From Negativicutes bacterium (lineage in GTDB: Bacteria > Bacillota_C > Negativicutes > Acidaminococcales > Acidaminococcaceae), in assembly GCA_009930275.1 (NCBI GenBank), contig RZYP01000001.1, forward strand, positions 62,001-126,000: a stretch of 64,000 nt of DNA, read 5' to 3'. Below the pieces are notes generated by a model that was given only the letters and a program-made list of their open reading frames with translations, was not told the DNA's origin and did not search any database. Shown here piece by piece: positions 50,831-60,289 of the stretch (position 1 is the first letter of the stretch; each line of letters opens with the position of its first letter). The position numbers and the translations under genes were made by a program.

Positions 50831-51730
50831 TTGTTAAAAAGTATGACTGGTTTTGGACGTGGAGAATATAACGATGATAACTTTTCTTTCGTTATTGAAA
50901 TGAAAACGGTCAATCATCGTTATAATGAAGTCGCAATTAGGTTGCCAAGATTTCTGAATGCCTTAGAAGACAAGATTCGCAAAACAATATTGAATACAGT
51001 AAGCAGAGGGCGTGTTGACGTATTCATAACTGCCGACTATACAAATTCTGAAGGCTGCCGAGTAAAAGTAGACAAAGCGCTTGCTCTTGCCTACCATGAA
51101 GCTTTGAGAGAGGTTTGCGAGGCTGTGGGGTATCCCGAAACAAAGCTTTTAGAACAGGCAGAAATAATGTATATATCGCGTTGCCCCGAGGTTATATCTG
51201 CCAAAGAGGGCTATTTTGATGTCGAAAAGCTTTGGCCGAAAATTCTTCTCGCCATTGAATCCGCTTTAGCTAATCTTGTAGCGATGAGAGAGACGGAAGG
51301 TGCCAACATTCAGAAAGACTTGGCAACACGTGCCGACCTAATAGCAGCCAAGTTGGAAATTGTTGAAGAAAGAGCTCCTCAGGTCGTACTTGAATATGAC
51401 AAAAGACTCGGCGAGCGCATTAATGACCTTTTGCAAGACTGTGGCCAAGGTGTTGAACCGGAAAGGCTGATCCAGGAAGTAGCTATTTTTGCGGATAGGG
51501 TTAATGTTACAGAAGAAATTGTACGCCTGAAAAGCCATTTAAAGCAATTCAAAGTCATGCTTCAGAGCGAACAGCCGGTTGGCCGTAAGATGGATTTTCT
51601 TATTCAGGAGTTTAACAGAGAGGCCAACACGATTGCTTCCAAGGCCAACGATTTCTCTATTACGCAAGTTGTTGTTGAGATTAAGGGAGAAATCGAAAAA
51701 ATCAGGGAACAAGTTCAGAATATAGAATGA
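50831..51730 (+). CDS. yicC: YicC-family endoribonuclease
   Basis: 299 residues. It starts with the family hallmark LKSMTGFGRGEY, has VEMKTVNHRYNEV-like residues 22-35, RGRVDVFI and the C-terminal GRKMDFLIQEFNREANTIASKANDF. YicC proteins are metal-dependent endoribonucleases. TTG is the start: GGGAGG lies seven bases upstream and the protein begins one residue before the conserved SMTGFG. First of the yicC-remA-gmk-rpoZ-coaBC run. Confidence 0.93.
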   Translation: MLKSMTGFGRGEYNDDNFSFVIEMKTVNHRYNEVAIRLPRFLNALEDKIRKTILNTVSRGRVDVFITADYTNSEGCRVKVDKALALAYHEALREVCEAVGYPETKLLEQAEIMYISRCPEVISAKEGYFDVEKLWPKILLAIESALANLVAMRETEGANIQKDLATRADLIAAKLEIVEERAPQVVLEYDKRLGERINDLLQDCGQGVEPERLIQEVAIFADRVNVTEEIVRLKSHLKQFKVMLQSEQPVGRKMDFLIQEFNREANTIASKANDFSITQVVVEIKGEIEKIREQVQNIE

Positions 51731-51748
51731 TTCGGAAAGGGTGAGCTT

Positions 51749-52036
51749 ATGGATATGAGATTAATCAACATTGGGTTTGGCAACATTGTTGCGGCACACC
51801 GAATCATTGCAATTATCGGTCCTGAATCAGCGCCAATTAAAAGGATTATTCAGGAAGGCAAGGAGCGCGGTGTTGTTATTGACGCTACTTATGGAAGAAG
51901 AACGCGTGCAGTTTTGATTGTAGATAGTGGGCACATAATTTTGTCAGCCATACAACCGGAAACGATTGCCAACAGACTATATCAGGCAGGTGCCGAAGAG
52001 CCCGAAGAGACAGTTCAGGGGGAGGATGAAGAATGA
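51749..52036 (+). CDS. remA: RemA/DUF370 family regulator
   Basis: 95 residues. Family start [35 protein letters not shown], then [33 protein letters not shown]. RemA of Bacillus is a DNA-binding activator of matrix genes; in many Bacillota the gene lies, as here, between yicC and gmk, and its target is not known. AAAGGGTGAG upstream. ATGA overlap with gmk. Confidence 0.92.
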   Translation: MDMRLINIGFGNIVAAHRIIAIIGPESAPIKRIIQEGKERGVVIDATYGRRTRAVLIVDSGHIILSAIQPETIANRLYQAGAEEPEETVQGEDEE

Positions 52037-52656
52037 AACCACAAGGAGTCCTCTTAGTTTTGTCTGGGCCTTCTGGTGCAGGCAAGGGAACTATCTGTGA
52101 GCAGTTGCGTAATAAACGCAAAAACCTGGCATATTCTGTTTCCGCTACAACCCGTGCACCACGCAAAGGGGAAGTTGACGGTCGAGATTATTTCTTTGTA
52201 ACCATTGAAAAGTTCAAAGAAATGATCGCTAATAATGAACTGCTGGAGTACGCTGAAATTTATGGCAATTATTATGGTACGCCTCGTTCGTATGTAATGA
52301 GCATTTTGGATGAAGGCAGAGATGTTGTGCTGGAAATTGACCCGCAGGGTGCGTTGCAAGTGAAGGAAAGTTTTCCCGACGCCGTTTTTGTTTTTGTGGT
52401 GCCTCCATCGTTAGACGAATTGTCAAAGCGTATATATAAACGAGGTACTGATTCCGAGGAAGTTATCAAACGCAGACTTAGTGCTGCAACATCTGAGCTT
52501 GCATATGCTTCAAAATATGATTACATCATAGTTAATGATGAGGTTGAAAAAGCTACGAATAAAGTCAGCAACATTCTTGATGCAGAGCGAAATCGGGCAG
52601 TACGAACATTTTTTATCGTAAACGAAATTTGCCAAAACGGCACATGTAAGGAGTAG
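52033..52656 (+). CDS. gmk: Guanylate kinase
   Basis: 207 residues. P-loop [15 protein letters not shown], the GMP-binding [20 protein letters not shown] and [17 protein letters not shown] are all present. It phosphorylates GMP to GDP. GGGGAGG lies upstream in the end of remA and the start overlaps the remA stop. The C-terminus is slightly extended with ICQNGTCKE. Confidence 0.95.
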   Translation: MKPQGVLLVLSGPSGAGKGTICEQLRNKRKNLAYSVSATTRAPRKGEVDGRDYFFVTIEKFKEMIANNELLEYAEIYGNYYGTPRSYVMSILDEGRDVVLEIDPQGALQVKESFPDAVFVFVVPPSLDELSKRIYKRGTDSEEVIKRRLSAATSELAYASKYDYIIVNDEVEKATNKVSNILDAERNRAVRTFFIVNEICQNGTCKE

Positions 52657-52664
52657 TGAAAATT

Positions 52665-52877
52665 ATGTCTATGGTTGAACCATCAATTGATTATTTGGCA
52701 GAAAAGGTTGACAGCAAATATACTTTGGTTATTCTTGGTGCCAAACGCGCCCGTGAAATACTGGGCGGTGCCCAACCCTTAGTGGACTGCAAGTCTAACA
52801 AAGCGGTTACAATAGCTTTGGAAGAAATTGCTGCCGACAAAATTACTTATGAACGTACCAAAACCGGTATTAAATAG
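52665..52877 (+). CDS. rpoZ: RNA polymerase omega subunit
   Basis: 70 residues: PSIDYLAEKVDSKYTLVILGAKRAREI and KAVTIALEEIAADKITYE are the conserved omega parts. It helps assemble RNA polymerase. Start is the ATG nine bases after an in-frame GTG that overlaps the gmk stop; AAGGAG fits the ATG better, though at 11 bases the distance is long. Lies in the usual place after gmk. Confidence 0.92.
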   Translation: MSMVEPSIDYLAEKVDSKYTLVILGAKRAREILGGAQPLVDCKSNKAVTIALEEIAADKITYERTKTGIK

Positions 52878-52889
52878 GGGGAACTCGTT

Positions 52890-54092
52890 GTGTTAAGCGG
52901 AAAGAAAATTGTTCTGGGAGTAACCGGCGGTATAGCTGTCTACAAGGCGGTTGATTTGGTAAGCAGGCTGCGCAAAGCTGGAGCCGAAGTTCGTGTCGTC
53001 ATGACAAAGGCAGCTACAGAATTTGTTACCCCGCTTACCTTTAAAGAAATCAGCGGTAACGCTGTCGCTGTAAGTATGTGGGCTGAGAAGCAGGAGTTTA
53101 ATGTAGAGCATATTGCACTGGCAGATTGGGCTGATTTAATTATAGTTGCCCCTGCGACGGCAAATATTCTGGCAAAAGCAGCTAACGGTATTGCTGATGA
53201 CCTGCTTTCTACCGTAATACTGGCAGCTAAGAGTCCGATTATTGTTTGTCCTGCAATGAATTGCCAAATGTATGCGAACCCGATAACACAGAGCAACTTG
53301 AAAAAATTGGCCGAGTTTGGTTTCGTTATCATGCCGCCTGCGAGCGGATTTTTGGCATGTGGTACTTCCGGAATAGGTCGTTTACCTGAGCCTTCTGAAA
53401 TAATCAGCTTTGTCAGGCATTATCTTTCACTTAAAAATGGAGATTTGAAAGGCGTAAAGGTCTTGGTAACGGCAGCCGGAACTCGCGAGCCTATTGACCC
53501 GGTTCGTTATGTGGGTAATCGCTCCAGTGGGAAGATGGGTTATGCTGTTGCGCAAGCAGCGGCTGATCGCGGCGCGGAAGTAGTCTTGGTAACAGGCCCT
53601 TCTGCTTTGACGCCCCCGCCGTACGTTGAGGTTGTAAAGGTTGAAACCACTTTTGAAATGATGAACGCGGTATTAGCCAGGTACTCTGAGATGGATGTGG
53701 TCATTAAGGCAGCTGCTGTTGCCGACTATTGTCCTCATGATGTAGCCAAACAAAAGATTAAAAAAGCTACTGACGATTCCCTGACCATTGTTCTTGATAA
53801 AAATCCTGATATTTTGAAAAAATTAGGCGAGTTAAAAGAAAAGCAATTTTTGGTGGGATTTGCTGCTGAAACACAAAATCTTTTGGCAAACGCTGTCGAA
53901 AAAATCAAAAAGAAAAATCTTGATATGATTGTCGCTAACGATGTTACTATGGCAGACGCCGGTTTTAATTGTGACACCAATGTCGTTAAATTCTTATTCG
54001 CTAATGGAGAAGTCATAAGCTTGGAAAAAATGTCCAAGCTCGAAGTTGCGCAAGAACTTCTTAATGAAGTAAAAGCTGCAATGAAGAAATGA
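52890..54092 (+). CDS. coaBC: Bifunctional phosphopantothenoylcysteine decarboxylase / phosphopantothenate-cysteine ligase
   Basis: 400 residues. The N-terminal FMN half (about 1-180) has GVTGGIAVYKAVDLVSRL, the active His in VEHIALADWAD, PAMNCQMY and the substrate flap with the catalytic Cys in GFLACGTSG. The CoaB half has LVTAAGTREPIDPVRYVGNRSSGKMGYA and AAVADYCP. It makes phosphopantetheine for CoA. Start is GTG after AGGGGGA. Confidence 0.95.
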   Translation: MLSGKKIVLGVTGGIAVYKAVDLVSRLRKAGAEVRVVMTKAATEFVTPLTFKEISGNAVAVSMWAEKQEFNVEHIALADWADLIIVAPATANILAKAANGIADDLLSTVILAAKSPIIVCPAMNCQMYANPITQSNLKKLAEFGFVIMPPASGFLACGTSGIGRLPEPSEIISFVRHYLSLKNGDLKGVKVLVTAAGTREPIDPVRYVGNRSSGKMGYAVAQAAADRGAEVVLVTGPSALTPPPYVEVVKVETTFEMMNAVLARYSEMDVVIKAAAVADYCPHDVAKQKIKKATDDSLTIVLDKNPDILKKLGELKEKQFLVGFAAETQNLLANAVEKIKKKNLDMIVANDVTMADAGFNCDTNVVKFLFANGEVISLEKMSKLEVAQELLNEVKAAMKK

Positions 54093-54093
54093 C

Positions 54094-54122
54094 TTGTTAT
54101 TTCTTATTTGATAGTTTATAAT
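54094..54122 (+). promoter_or_regulatory. metK promoter
   Basis: TTGTTA (54094-54099), 17-base spacer, perfect TATAAT (54117-54122), directly after the coaBC stop. Start near 54129, about 15 bases before the riboswitch. Confidence 0.75.
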
Positions 54123-54142
54123 AAAACTTGTAATTAAATATG

Positions 54143-54248
54143 GACTCATCAAGAGATGGCGGAGGGAATGGCCCGATGAAGCTGCAGCAACCATTGGTCT
54201 AACCAAAACGGTGCTAAGTCCTGCAATGAAAATTGTAAGATGGGAAAG
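54143..54248 (+). promoter_or_regulatory. SAM-I (S-box) riboswitch
   Basis: The conserved S-box blocks occur in order: CTCATCAAGAGA, GGCGGAGGGA, TGGCCC, GATGAAGC, GCAGCAACC, GGTGCTAAGTCC and TGTAAGATGGGA. The 5' CTCATC pairs with the 3' GATGGG to close P1. Bound SAM leaves the downstream terminator intact, lowering metK expression. Confidence 0.95.
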
Positions 54249-54267
54249 AAAATAGTTTTTAAACTTG

Positions 54268-54296
54268 ACGCTCTCATTTTTGAGAGCGTTTTTATT
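54268..54296 (+). terminator. Riboswitch expression-platform terminator
   Basis: Stem ACGCTCTCA / TGAGAGCGT with TTTT loop, then TTTTTATT, 27 bases before metK. Confidence 0.9.
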
Positions 54297-54323
54297 AGTT
54301 TCGGTATTAGAAGGGAGAAATAA

Positions 54324-55505
54324 ATGAAAAAATTATTCACATCGGAATCTGTGACTGAAGGGCATCCGGATAAAATCGCAGATCAAATTTCTGACGCAAT
54401 TTTGGATGCTGTTCTTGCCAAAGACCCTATGGCGCGTGTAGCTTGTGAAACACTTGTTGCTACAGGGCAGGTGCATATTGTCGGCGAGATTACGACAGAT
54501 TGTTATGTAGATATACCAAAAATTGCAAGAGACACTATTGTTGAAATCGGCTATGACCGAGCTAAGTATGGTTTTGATGGTTATACATGCGGCGTTTTGA
54601 CTTCCATTGATGAGCAGTCAGCTGATATAGCTCTTGGCGTCGATAAGGCCTTGGAAGCAAAGACAGGGGCACTTGAAGAAGAAAGCTCTGTGGGAGCCGG
54701 TGATCAGGGTATGATGTTCGGCTATGCTACCAATGAAACAGAAGAATATATGCCGCTGCCTATTTCTTTGGCCCATAAGCTGGCACGTAGGCTTGCCGAA
54801 GTTCGCAAAGATAAAACTCTTGACTATCTGCGTCCTGATGGAAAAACGCAGGTCACGGTTGAATATGAAGATGGCAGACCAGTAAGAGTTGATACCATAG
54901 TTGTTTCTACTCAACACAGTCCTGATGTCTTGTCAGCACAAATAGAGCGTGACATCAAATCCCATGTTATTTCTCCGATTGTTCCAGCAGCAATGCTCGA
55001 TGAGAATACTAAATATTATATCAATCCAACCGGACGCTTCGTAATAGGTGGTCCACAAGGTGATTCAGGTTTAACCGGGCGTAAAATCATCGTGGATACC
55101 TATGGAGGAATGGCCCGTCATGGCGGCGGAGCATTTTCCGGCAAGGATCCAACAAAGGTGGACCGCAGCGCAGCGTACGCGGCACGTTACGTAGCTAAAA
55201 ATATCGTTGCTGCCGGTTTAGCTGATAAATGTGAAATTCAGCTTGCGTATGCGATAGGTGTTGCTAAGCCTGTATCAATCTCTGTGGAAACATTTGGCAC
55301 AGGGAAAATAAGCGATGAAAAAATAATTGAGCTTATTCAGAAGAACTTCACTTTAAGCCCGGCAGGAATTATAAAATCGCTAAGTCTCAGGCAGCCTATT
55401 TACAAGCAGACTGCTGCTTATGGCCACATGGGCCGAACTGATATCGACTTGCCATGGGAACGCTTGGATAAAGTTGAAACACTACGCGAGCAGGCAAAGT
55501 TATAG
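54324..55505 (+). CDS. metK: S-adenosylmethionine synthetase
   Basis: 393 residues. Makes SAM from methionine and ATP. Signatures: [45 protein letters not shown] and [30 protein letters not shown] precedes the ATG. Controlled by the SAM-I riboswitch just upstream, closing a direct product feedback loop. Confidence 0.97.
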   Translation: MKKLFTSESVTEGHPDKIADQISDAILDAVLAKDPMARVACETLVATGQVHIVGEITTDCYVDIPKIARDTIVEIGYDRAKYGFDGYTCGVLTSIDEQSADIALGVDKALEAKTGALEEESSVGAGDQGMMFGYATNETEEYMPLPISLAHKLARRLAEVRKDKTLDYLRPDGKTQVTVEYEDGRPVRVDTIVVSTQHSPDVLSAQIERDIKSHVISPIVPAAMLDENTKYYINPTGRFVIGGPQGDSGLTGRKIIVDTYGGMARHGGGAFSGKDPTKVDRSAAYAARYVAKNIVAAGLADKCEIQLAYAIGVAKPVSISVETFGTGKISDEKIIELIQKNFTLSPAGIIKSLSLRQPIYKQTAAYGHMGRTDIDLPWERLDKVETLREQAKL

Positions 55506-55549
55506 GCAGGATTTTTTCTTGTTACAACGAAATAGGGTTTAAGGCTAAG

Positions 55550-55582
55550 AGCAAGGACTTGTTAGTCCTTGCTTTCCTTTTT
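55550..55582 (+). terminator. Terminator between metK and priA
   Basis: Ten-pair stem AGCAAGGACT / AGTCCTTGCT with TTGTT-type loop (55550-55573), then TTCCTTTTT. It ends only 21 bases before priA, so priA needs read-through or a promoter upstream of the hairpin. Confidence 0.8.
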
Positions 55583-55602
55583 AACGTGGCGAGAGGTGAA
55601 AC

Positions 55603-57999
55603 ATGAAGTACGCGAACGTGGCAATAAACTTGCCGGTAAAGAATTTGTTTAAACAGTTCACATATCGCATAGATGACGAGCTGGACTTCATTGCTGAAGG
55701 CTGGCGTGTCATAGTTCCTTTCGGGCATCAGATGGTTGAAGGATTTGTAGTCAGTACATCTATGGCGAAACCGCAGGAAGGAGAAATTAAAGCTATAGCA
55801 GATACTTTAGATACAACGCCTTGGTTTGACGGGGATATGTTAGCAACAGCAAAGTGGATTTCAGATTATTACATGTGTTCCATGGCAGAGGCCATGCGTT
55901 TGTTCATTCCCGGGAGGAGCAGCATCAAGAGTACACCAAAGTATGTTGTTTGTTCTGAGACTTATCCGACAGACCTTGATGGACAGGTGATGGCTCTATA
56001 CAAATTTCTGGTGGAAGAAGGCGGAGCCACCCGTAAAGAAATTGAAGCGCGTTTTGGCCATGCCGGGTTACTGAAAAAGCTTCTGGCGATCAAAGCCGTC
56101 GTATTGGAATATGAGATCAATAAAAAGCTTAAAGAGAAGACAATCAATGCTTATCATATATCTGAAGAAGGGGAAAAGGCTTTACCGTCTTTGAACAGAA
56201 TGCCTGCACAGAAATCTGCCTTGGAAATTTTGCTGCAAAAAGCTGAAATAGAAGTGGGAAATCTCTCTGAAAATAATATATCATCTACTACGATAAGAAC
56301 TTTATGCGAAAAAGGCTGGGCTGTCAGAACTGAAAAAAGAGTATTGCGCGATAGTTATTCTAATCATATTACGATCAAAGACGATCTTATTTTGAAAAAT
56401 GAACAAGCAGAGGCACTGCGAAAAATTGTTGATACTGTTGACGAAGAGCAACATAAGACATTTCTTTTGCAGGGGGTAACGGGTAGCGGCAAAACCGAGA
56501 TTTATTTGCGGGCAGCGGCGGAAGTACTGACGCAAGGAAAACAGGTAATGGTTTTGGTGCCGGAAATTGCTTTGACAGGGCAGATTGTTGAACGTTTCAA
56601 GGCTTGGTTTGGTAGAAAGGTTGCAGTTGCGCATAGCAAGCTATCCCAAAGTGAACGTGCGGATGTTTGGTATAAGATGCGTATGGGGTATGCCGACATA
56701 TTAATCGGCGTCAGATCAGCCGTTTTTGCGCCATTCTTAAAATTGGGTCTGATTATTATTGACGAAGAGCAAGAATACAGTTATAAACAAGAAGAACGAC
56801 CATGTTACAATGCTCGTACAGTAGCTTTGAAAAGAGCCCAATTGTCATCAATCCCTTTAGTCCTTGGCAGTGCGACTCCTGATGTTTGTTCCTACTATCA
56901 CGCCTTAAATAATCGCTATGAGCATTTACGGCTAACAAAAAGAGCTAATGATGGTGAATTGGCCAGGGTGACAATAGTTGATATGAGAGCAGAGCTTAAG
57001 GCTGGCAATAAATCTGTTTTATCTGCAAAGTTGCAGGAAACATTGCTGGAAACAGTGAGGCGTGGAGAACAGGCAATTATTTTATTAAACCGACGAGGCT
57101 TTTCTACTTTTGTTCTTTGCAGGGACTGCGGCGAAGCCATTATGTGTCCCCATTGCGCAGTTGCCTTGGTTTACCATAATGCAGGCAAGGCGTTGCGTTG
57201 CCATTATTGTGGGTTTTCTGCACCGATTCCCGATGAATGTCCTAGCTGTCGCAGCAGAAAAATTAAATATTTTGGTACGGGAACACAAAAGGCGGAAGAA
57301 GCAGTCCAAGCTCTCGGCGAAGAAATCAATGTTCTGCGTATGGATCAGGATTCCACTGCCCGCAAATTCGCGCATGAAGAGATATTACGTGATTTTGCCT
57401 CAGGAAAGTACAATGTTCTATTAGGAACTCAAATGGTAGCCAAAGGACATGATATTGCCAATGTTACGCTGGTAGGAATTCTTGCCGCGGATTCACAGCT
57501 TAATCTGCCGGATTTCAGGGCTGGAGAACGTACATTTAATCTTTTGACGCAAGCTGCTGGTAGGGCAGGACGAGGCAGTAAACAAGGCAATGTTATCTTG
57601 CAGACTTATGATGCCGATAACAACATTATCAAACTAGCGGCCAGGCAGGATTATGATGCTTTCGCGGAACAGGAATTATCGGTTAGAGAGGAATTATTAT
57701 ATCCGCCTTTTACGCAGCTCCTTAAAATTACAGTTGTTGAACGGGAACAAAACAAAGGGAATGTTTTAGCTCAGCGCATTGTTAACTATTTGCAGGCAGT
57801 GGAATGCAATGACCAAAAGACCAATATCTGCGTTATGGGGCCGTTTCCTGCCATAGTGGAAAAGGTCAGAGACTTGTACCGTATTAACATTTTAGTCAAG
57901 AGTGTCAGCATGGTCAGGGTCAAAAAAGCTTTGGAACAATCTGATTTTAAAGACATGAAAAACGTTTATTTCGACGTTGACCCCGTAAGCGTTGTTTAA
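55603..57999 (+). CDS. priA: Primosomal replication restart helicase PriA
   Basis: 798 residues. The N-terminal DNA-fork binding part (KYANVAINLPVKNLFKQFTY) is followed by the helicase core with Walker A GVTGSGKTEIYL, motif II DEEQ (where many PriA have DEEH) and LLGTQMVAKGHDI, with the zinc-binding insert of eight cysteines between (CRDCG, CPHC, CHYCG, CPSC). It reloads the replisome at broken forks. GAGAGGTGA precedes the ATG. Confidence 0.95.
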   Translation: MKYANVAINLPVKNLFKQFTYRIDDELDFIAEGWRVIVPFGHQMVEGFVVSTSMAKPQEGEIKAIADTLDTTPWFDGDMLATAKWISDYYMCSMAEAMRLFIPGRSSIKSTPKYVVCSETYPTDLDGQVMALYKFLVEEGGATRKEIEARFGHAGLLKKLLAIKAVVLEYEINKKLKEKTINAYHISEEGEKALPSLNRMPAQKSALEILLQKAEIEVGNLSENNISSTTIRTLCEKGWAVRTEKRVLRDSYSNHITIKDDLILKNEQAEALRKIVDTVDEEQHKTFLLQGVTGSGKTEIYLRAAAEVLTQGKQVMVLVPEIALTGQIVERFKAWFGRKVAVAHSKLSQSERADVWYKMRMGYADILIGVRSAVFAPFLKLGLIIIDEEQEYSYKQEERPCYNARTVALKRAQLSSIPLVLGSATPDVCSYYHALNNRYEHLRLTKRANDGELARVTIVDMRAELKAGNKSVLSAKLQETLLETVRRGEQAIILLNRRGFSTFVLCRDCGEAIMCPHCAVALVYHNAGKALRCHYCGFSAPIPDECPSCRSRKIKYFGTGTQKAEEAVQALGEEINVLRMDQDSTARKFAHEEILRDFASGKYNVLLGTQMVAKGHDIANVTLVGILAADSQLNLPDFRAGERTFNLLTQAAGRAGRGSKQGNVILQTYDADNNIIKLAARQDYDAFAEQELSVREELLYPPFTQLLKITVVEREQNKGNVLAQRIVNYLQAVECNDQKTNICVMGPFPAIVEKVRDLYRINILVKSVSMVRVKKALEQSDFKDMKNVYFDVDPVSVV

Positions 58000-58033
58000 A
58001 AAGTTAACTTATGTTTTCCCAAAACGATACTTG

Positions 58034-58042
58034 TGTTATAAT
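58034..58042 (+). promoter_or_regulatory. Extended -10 promoter of def
   Basis: TGTTATAAT (TGn plus perfect -10 at 58037-58042) just after the priA stop; -35 poor. Transcription would start near 58049. Confidence 0.5.
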
Positions 58043-58072
58043 TTATTGGAAAACGAAGTTTTTGGAGGTATT

Positions 58073-58528
58073 ATGGCTATTTTAGAGATAAAGACCGCAG
58101 GCAATCCGGTTCTTCGACAGGTTGCGGCTAAGGTTACGAAGGTGGATAAAAAAATTAAACGCTTACTAAGCGATATGGCCAATACGATGTATGAGGCTGA
58201 TGGCGTTGGTTTGGCAGCGCCTCAGGTCGGTGTTTCGAGCCGAATAGTTGTGATAGATATAGGCGAAGGCGTAATAGAGATGATAAACCCTGAGATTATT
58301 TGCAAGGAAGGAACTTGCATTAATGTTGAAGGGTGCCTTAGCGTACCTAATTTCGACGGAGAGGTTGAACGCTCCAAGTCTGTCAAGGTAAAGTATCAGG
58401 ATAGAAATGGTAAGCCTGTTGTTTTAGACGCTACAGATCTTCTGGCTATTGCAGTTCAACACGAATTAGACCATTTGGACGGCATTCTTTTTATAGATAA
58501 AGCTAATGCACTTCTTCCTAAAGAGTAG
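58073..58528 (+). CDS. def: Peptide deformylase
   Basis: 151 residues. Removes the formyl group from new proteins. The three motifs are GVGLAAPQVG, EGCLSVP (metal Cys) and QHELDHLDG (HExxH). GGAGGT precedes the ATG; the frame is open 81 bases earlier but overlaps the promoter. Followed by fmt, so deformylation and formylation are encoded together. Confidence 0.96.
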   Translation: MAILEIKTAGNPVLRQVAAKVTKVDKKIKRLLSDMANTMYEADGVGLAAPQVGVSSRIVVIDIGEGVIEMINPEIICKEGTCINVEGCLSVPNFDGEVERSKSVKVKYQDRNGKPVVLDATDLLAIAVQHELDHLDGILFIDKANALLPKE

Positions 58529-58548
58529 TGGGAGGAAAAGAGGAATAT

Positions 58549-59508
58549 ATGAGAATAGTATTTATGGGTACACCAGAGTTTGCGGTTGATAGTTTGGCGG
58601 CATTAGTTGAATCTTCTGATCATGAAATAGTTGCTGTCATTACACAACCGGACCGCCCAAAGGGACGAGGACAGAAAGTCCTGATGACTCCGGTAAAAGA
58701 ATATGCTTTGGAGAAGAACCTGGTTGTTCTGCAGCCGGCAAAAATTCGCACACCTGAGTTTATTGAAGAATTAAGGGCCTTAGCCCCTGAATTGATTGTC
58801 GTAGTTGCTTTCGGACAATTTTTGCCCAAAGAAATCCTGGAGTTGCCAAAGTATGGCTGTATAAACGTGCATGCCTCACTTTTGCCGAAATATAGAGGTG
58901 CAGCGCCGATCCATTATGCTGTTATGAACGGTGAAAAAGAGTCGGGAGTAACGATAATGCGTATGGATAAAGGAATGGATACAGGTGCCATGCTAGCTAA
59001 GGTGGCTACTTGTATCGGCGAAGATATGACAATGGGAGAACTGCATAACGAACTTAAAGTTGCTGGTGCACAGCTTTTGCTGGAGGTAATCAGGGGTCTT
59101 GAAACTGGTACGATTAAAGACATGCCGCAAAATGATGCCGAAGCTACTTACGCTTCTTTGCTTGATAAAGAAATAGAAAAGATAGAATGGTCGAAGAGTG
59201 CTTCAGAAATTCACAATAAGGTCAGGGGCCTTAATCCATGGCCAGGGGCCTATACACTTCTTGCCGACGGTAAGAAACTGAAAATCTGGCAGACGCGAGT
59301 TGTGGTAAAAGAATACGCAGGTACAAAGCCTGGGACTGTTGCTGGATTCTCTAAAGAAGGCTTTATCGTTGCGTGTGGGAATGGTTCTCTGGAAGTTATC
59401 GAAGTTCAGCCAGAATCAAAGAAAAAAATGCCTGCTGCTGTTTACTGTAATGGCTACAAGATGAAGCTTGGTGAGATACTTTCATTCGAGGTGCAAAATA
59501 ATGGTTGA
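58549..59508 (+). CDS. fmt: Methionyl-tRNA formyltransferase
   Basis: 319 residues. Formylates initiator Met-tRNA with 10-formyl-THF. N-terminal RIVFMGTPEFAVDSL, the catalytic region NVHASLLPKYRGAAPIHYAVMNG with GVTIMRMDKGMDTG, and a C-terminal tRNA-binding domain. GAGGAATAT precedes the ATG. Overlaps the next gene by eight bases. Confidence 0.95.
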   Translation: MRIVFMGTPEFAVDSLAALVESSDHEIVAVITQPDRPKGRGQKVLMTPVKEYALEKNLVVLQPAKIRTPEFIEELRALAPELIVVVAFGQFLPKEILELPKYGCINVHASLLPKYRGAAPIHYAVMNGEKESGVTIMRMDKGMDTGAMLAKVATCIGEDMTMGELHNELKVAGAQLLLEVIRGLETGTIKDMPQNDAEATYASLLDKEIEKIEWSKSASEIHNKVRGLNPWPGAYTLLADGKKLKIWQTRVVVKEYAGTKPGTVAGFSKEGFIVACGNGSLEVIEVQPESKKKMPAAVYCNGYKMKLGEILSFEVQNNG

Positions 59509-60289
59509 TTTGGTTTTTAAGCCGAAAAAGCGAGTTTTTATTACTCTTGCTTCATTGGGGATACTTTTTGCTGGCTTATTCGGATATTTGCTCTGGCGGG
59601 TTTCCATGCCGGGTTTATCCGGAATAAACCAGTACCTTCCCGTTGTATTAGGCTTAATTGGAGCTGTAATAATAATTGCTTTATTGGTTGGCGTTATAGG
59701 TATTGTTCTTGCGATTTTAGGTATTCCTGTTTTAGCACTTTTTCATGGCTGGGCCTGGAATGCCATTAATATGCTTTTCCCGTTGTCGGTTTTTTTAGGC
59801 CGGGTATTCAGAATCCCACGCAGCAAGATAGAGCAATCCTTTATAGAGGTCAGCAACCATCTTGTACGTAATCAGAATATTAAAGTACCGGCCAGTAGAA
59901 TTTTGATTTTAACGCCACATTGTATTCAGTTAGACACATGCCTTTACAAAATTACAAGAGATGTAAAAAACTGCCGCAGATGCGGCAAATGCAATGTAGG
60001 ACCACTTCTCAACCTGGCAGATAAGTACGGTGTTAAATTCGCCGTAGCAACGGGTGGTACTTTAGCGAGACAAGTTGTCAAAACAATAAGGCCAAAAGCA
60101 ATCATTGCAGTTGCGTGTGAGCGAGACTTAACCAGCGGTATTCAAGATGTTTTTCCGCTGCCGGTCATAGGTGTCTTAAATGAGCGACCCTATGGGCCAT
60201 GTTTTAATACGCGTGTCGATATTAATAAAGTAGAAGAGACTATTAAATATTTTTTAATTGATGAGGAAAATAATGACAAAAAAAATTAA
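59501..60289 (+). CDS. DUF116 membrane protein with cysteine cluster
   Basis: 262 residues. Two or three hydrophobic helices at about 11-85, then a cytoplasmic DUF116 domain with cysteines in HCIQLDTCLYKI and VKNCRRCGKCNVG, likely binding a metal or Fe-S cluster, and VATGGTLARQVVKT, VACERDLTSGI further on. Function unknown. It sits, as in many Bacillota, between fmt and rsmB, overlapping both (8 and 17 bases), so translation is coupled. GAGGTG precedes the ATG. Confidence 0.88.
   Translation: MVDLVFKPKKRVFITLASLGILFAGLFGYLLWRVSMPGLSGINQYLPVVLGLIGAVIIIALLVGVIGIVLAILGIPVLALFHGWAWNAINMLFPLSVFLGRVFRIPRSKIEQSFIEVSNHLVRNQNIKVPASRILILTPHCIQLDTCLYKITRDVKNCRRCGKCNVGPLLNLADKYGVKFAVATGGTLARQVVKTIRPKAIIAVACERDLTSGIQDVFPLPVIGVLNERPYGPCFNTRVDINKVEETIKYFLIDEENNDKKN

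Noticed and set aside
54265..54270. TTGACG as a -35 box before metK
   Set aside because: It is part of the riboswitch terminator region; the true promoter lies upstream of the riboswitch.
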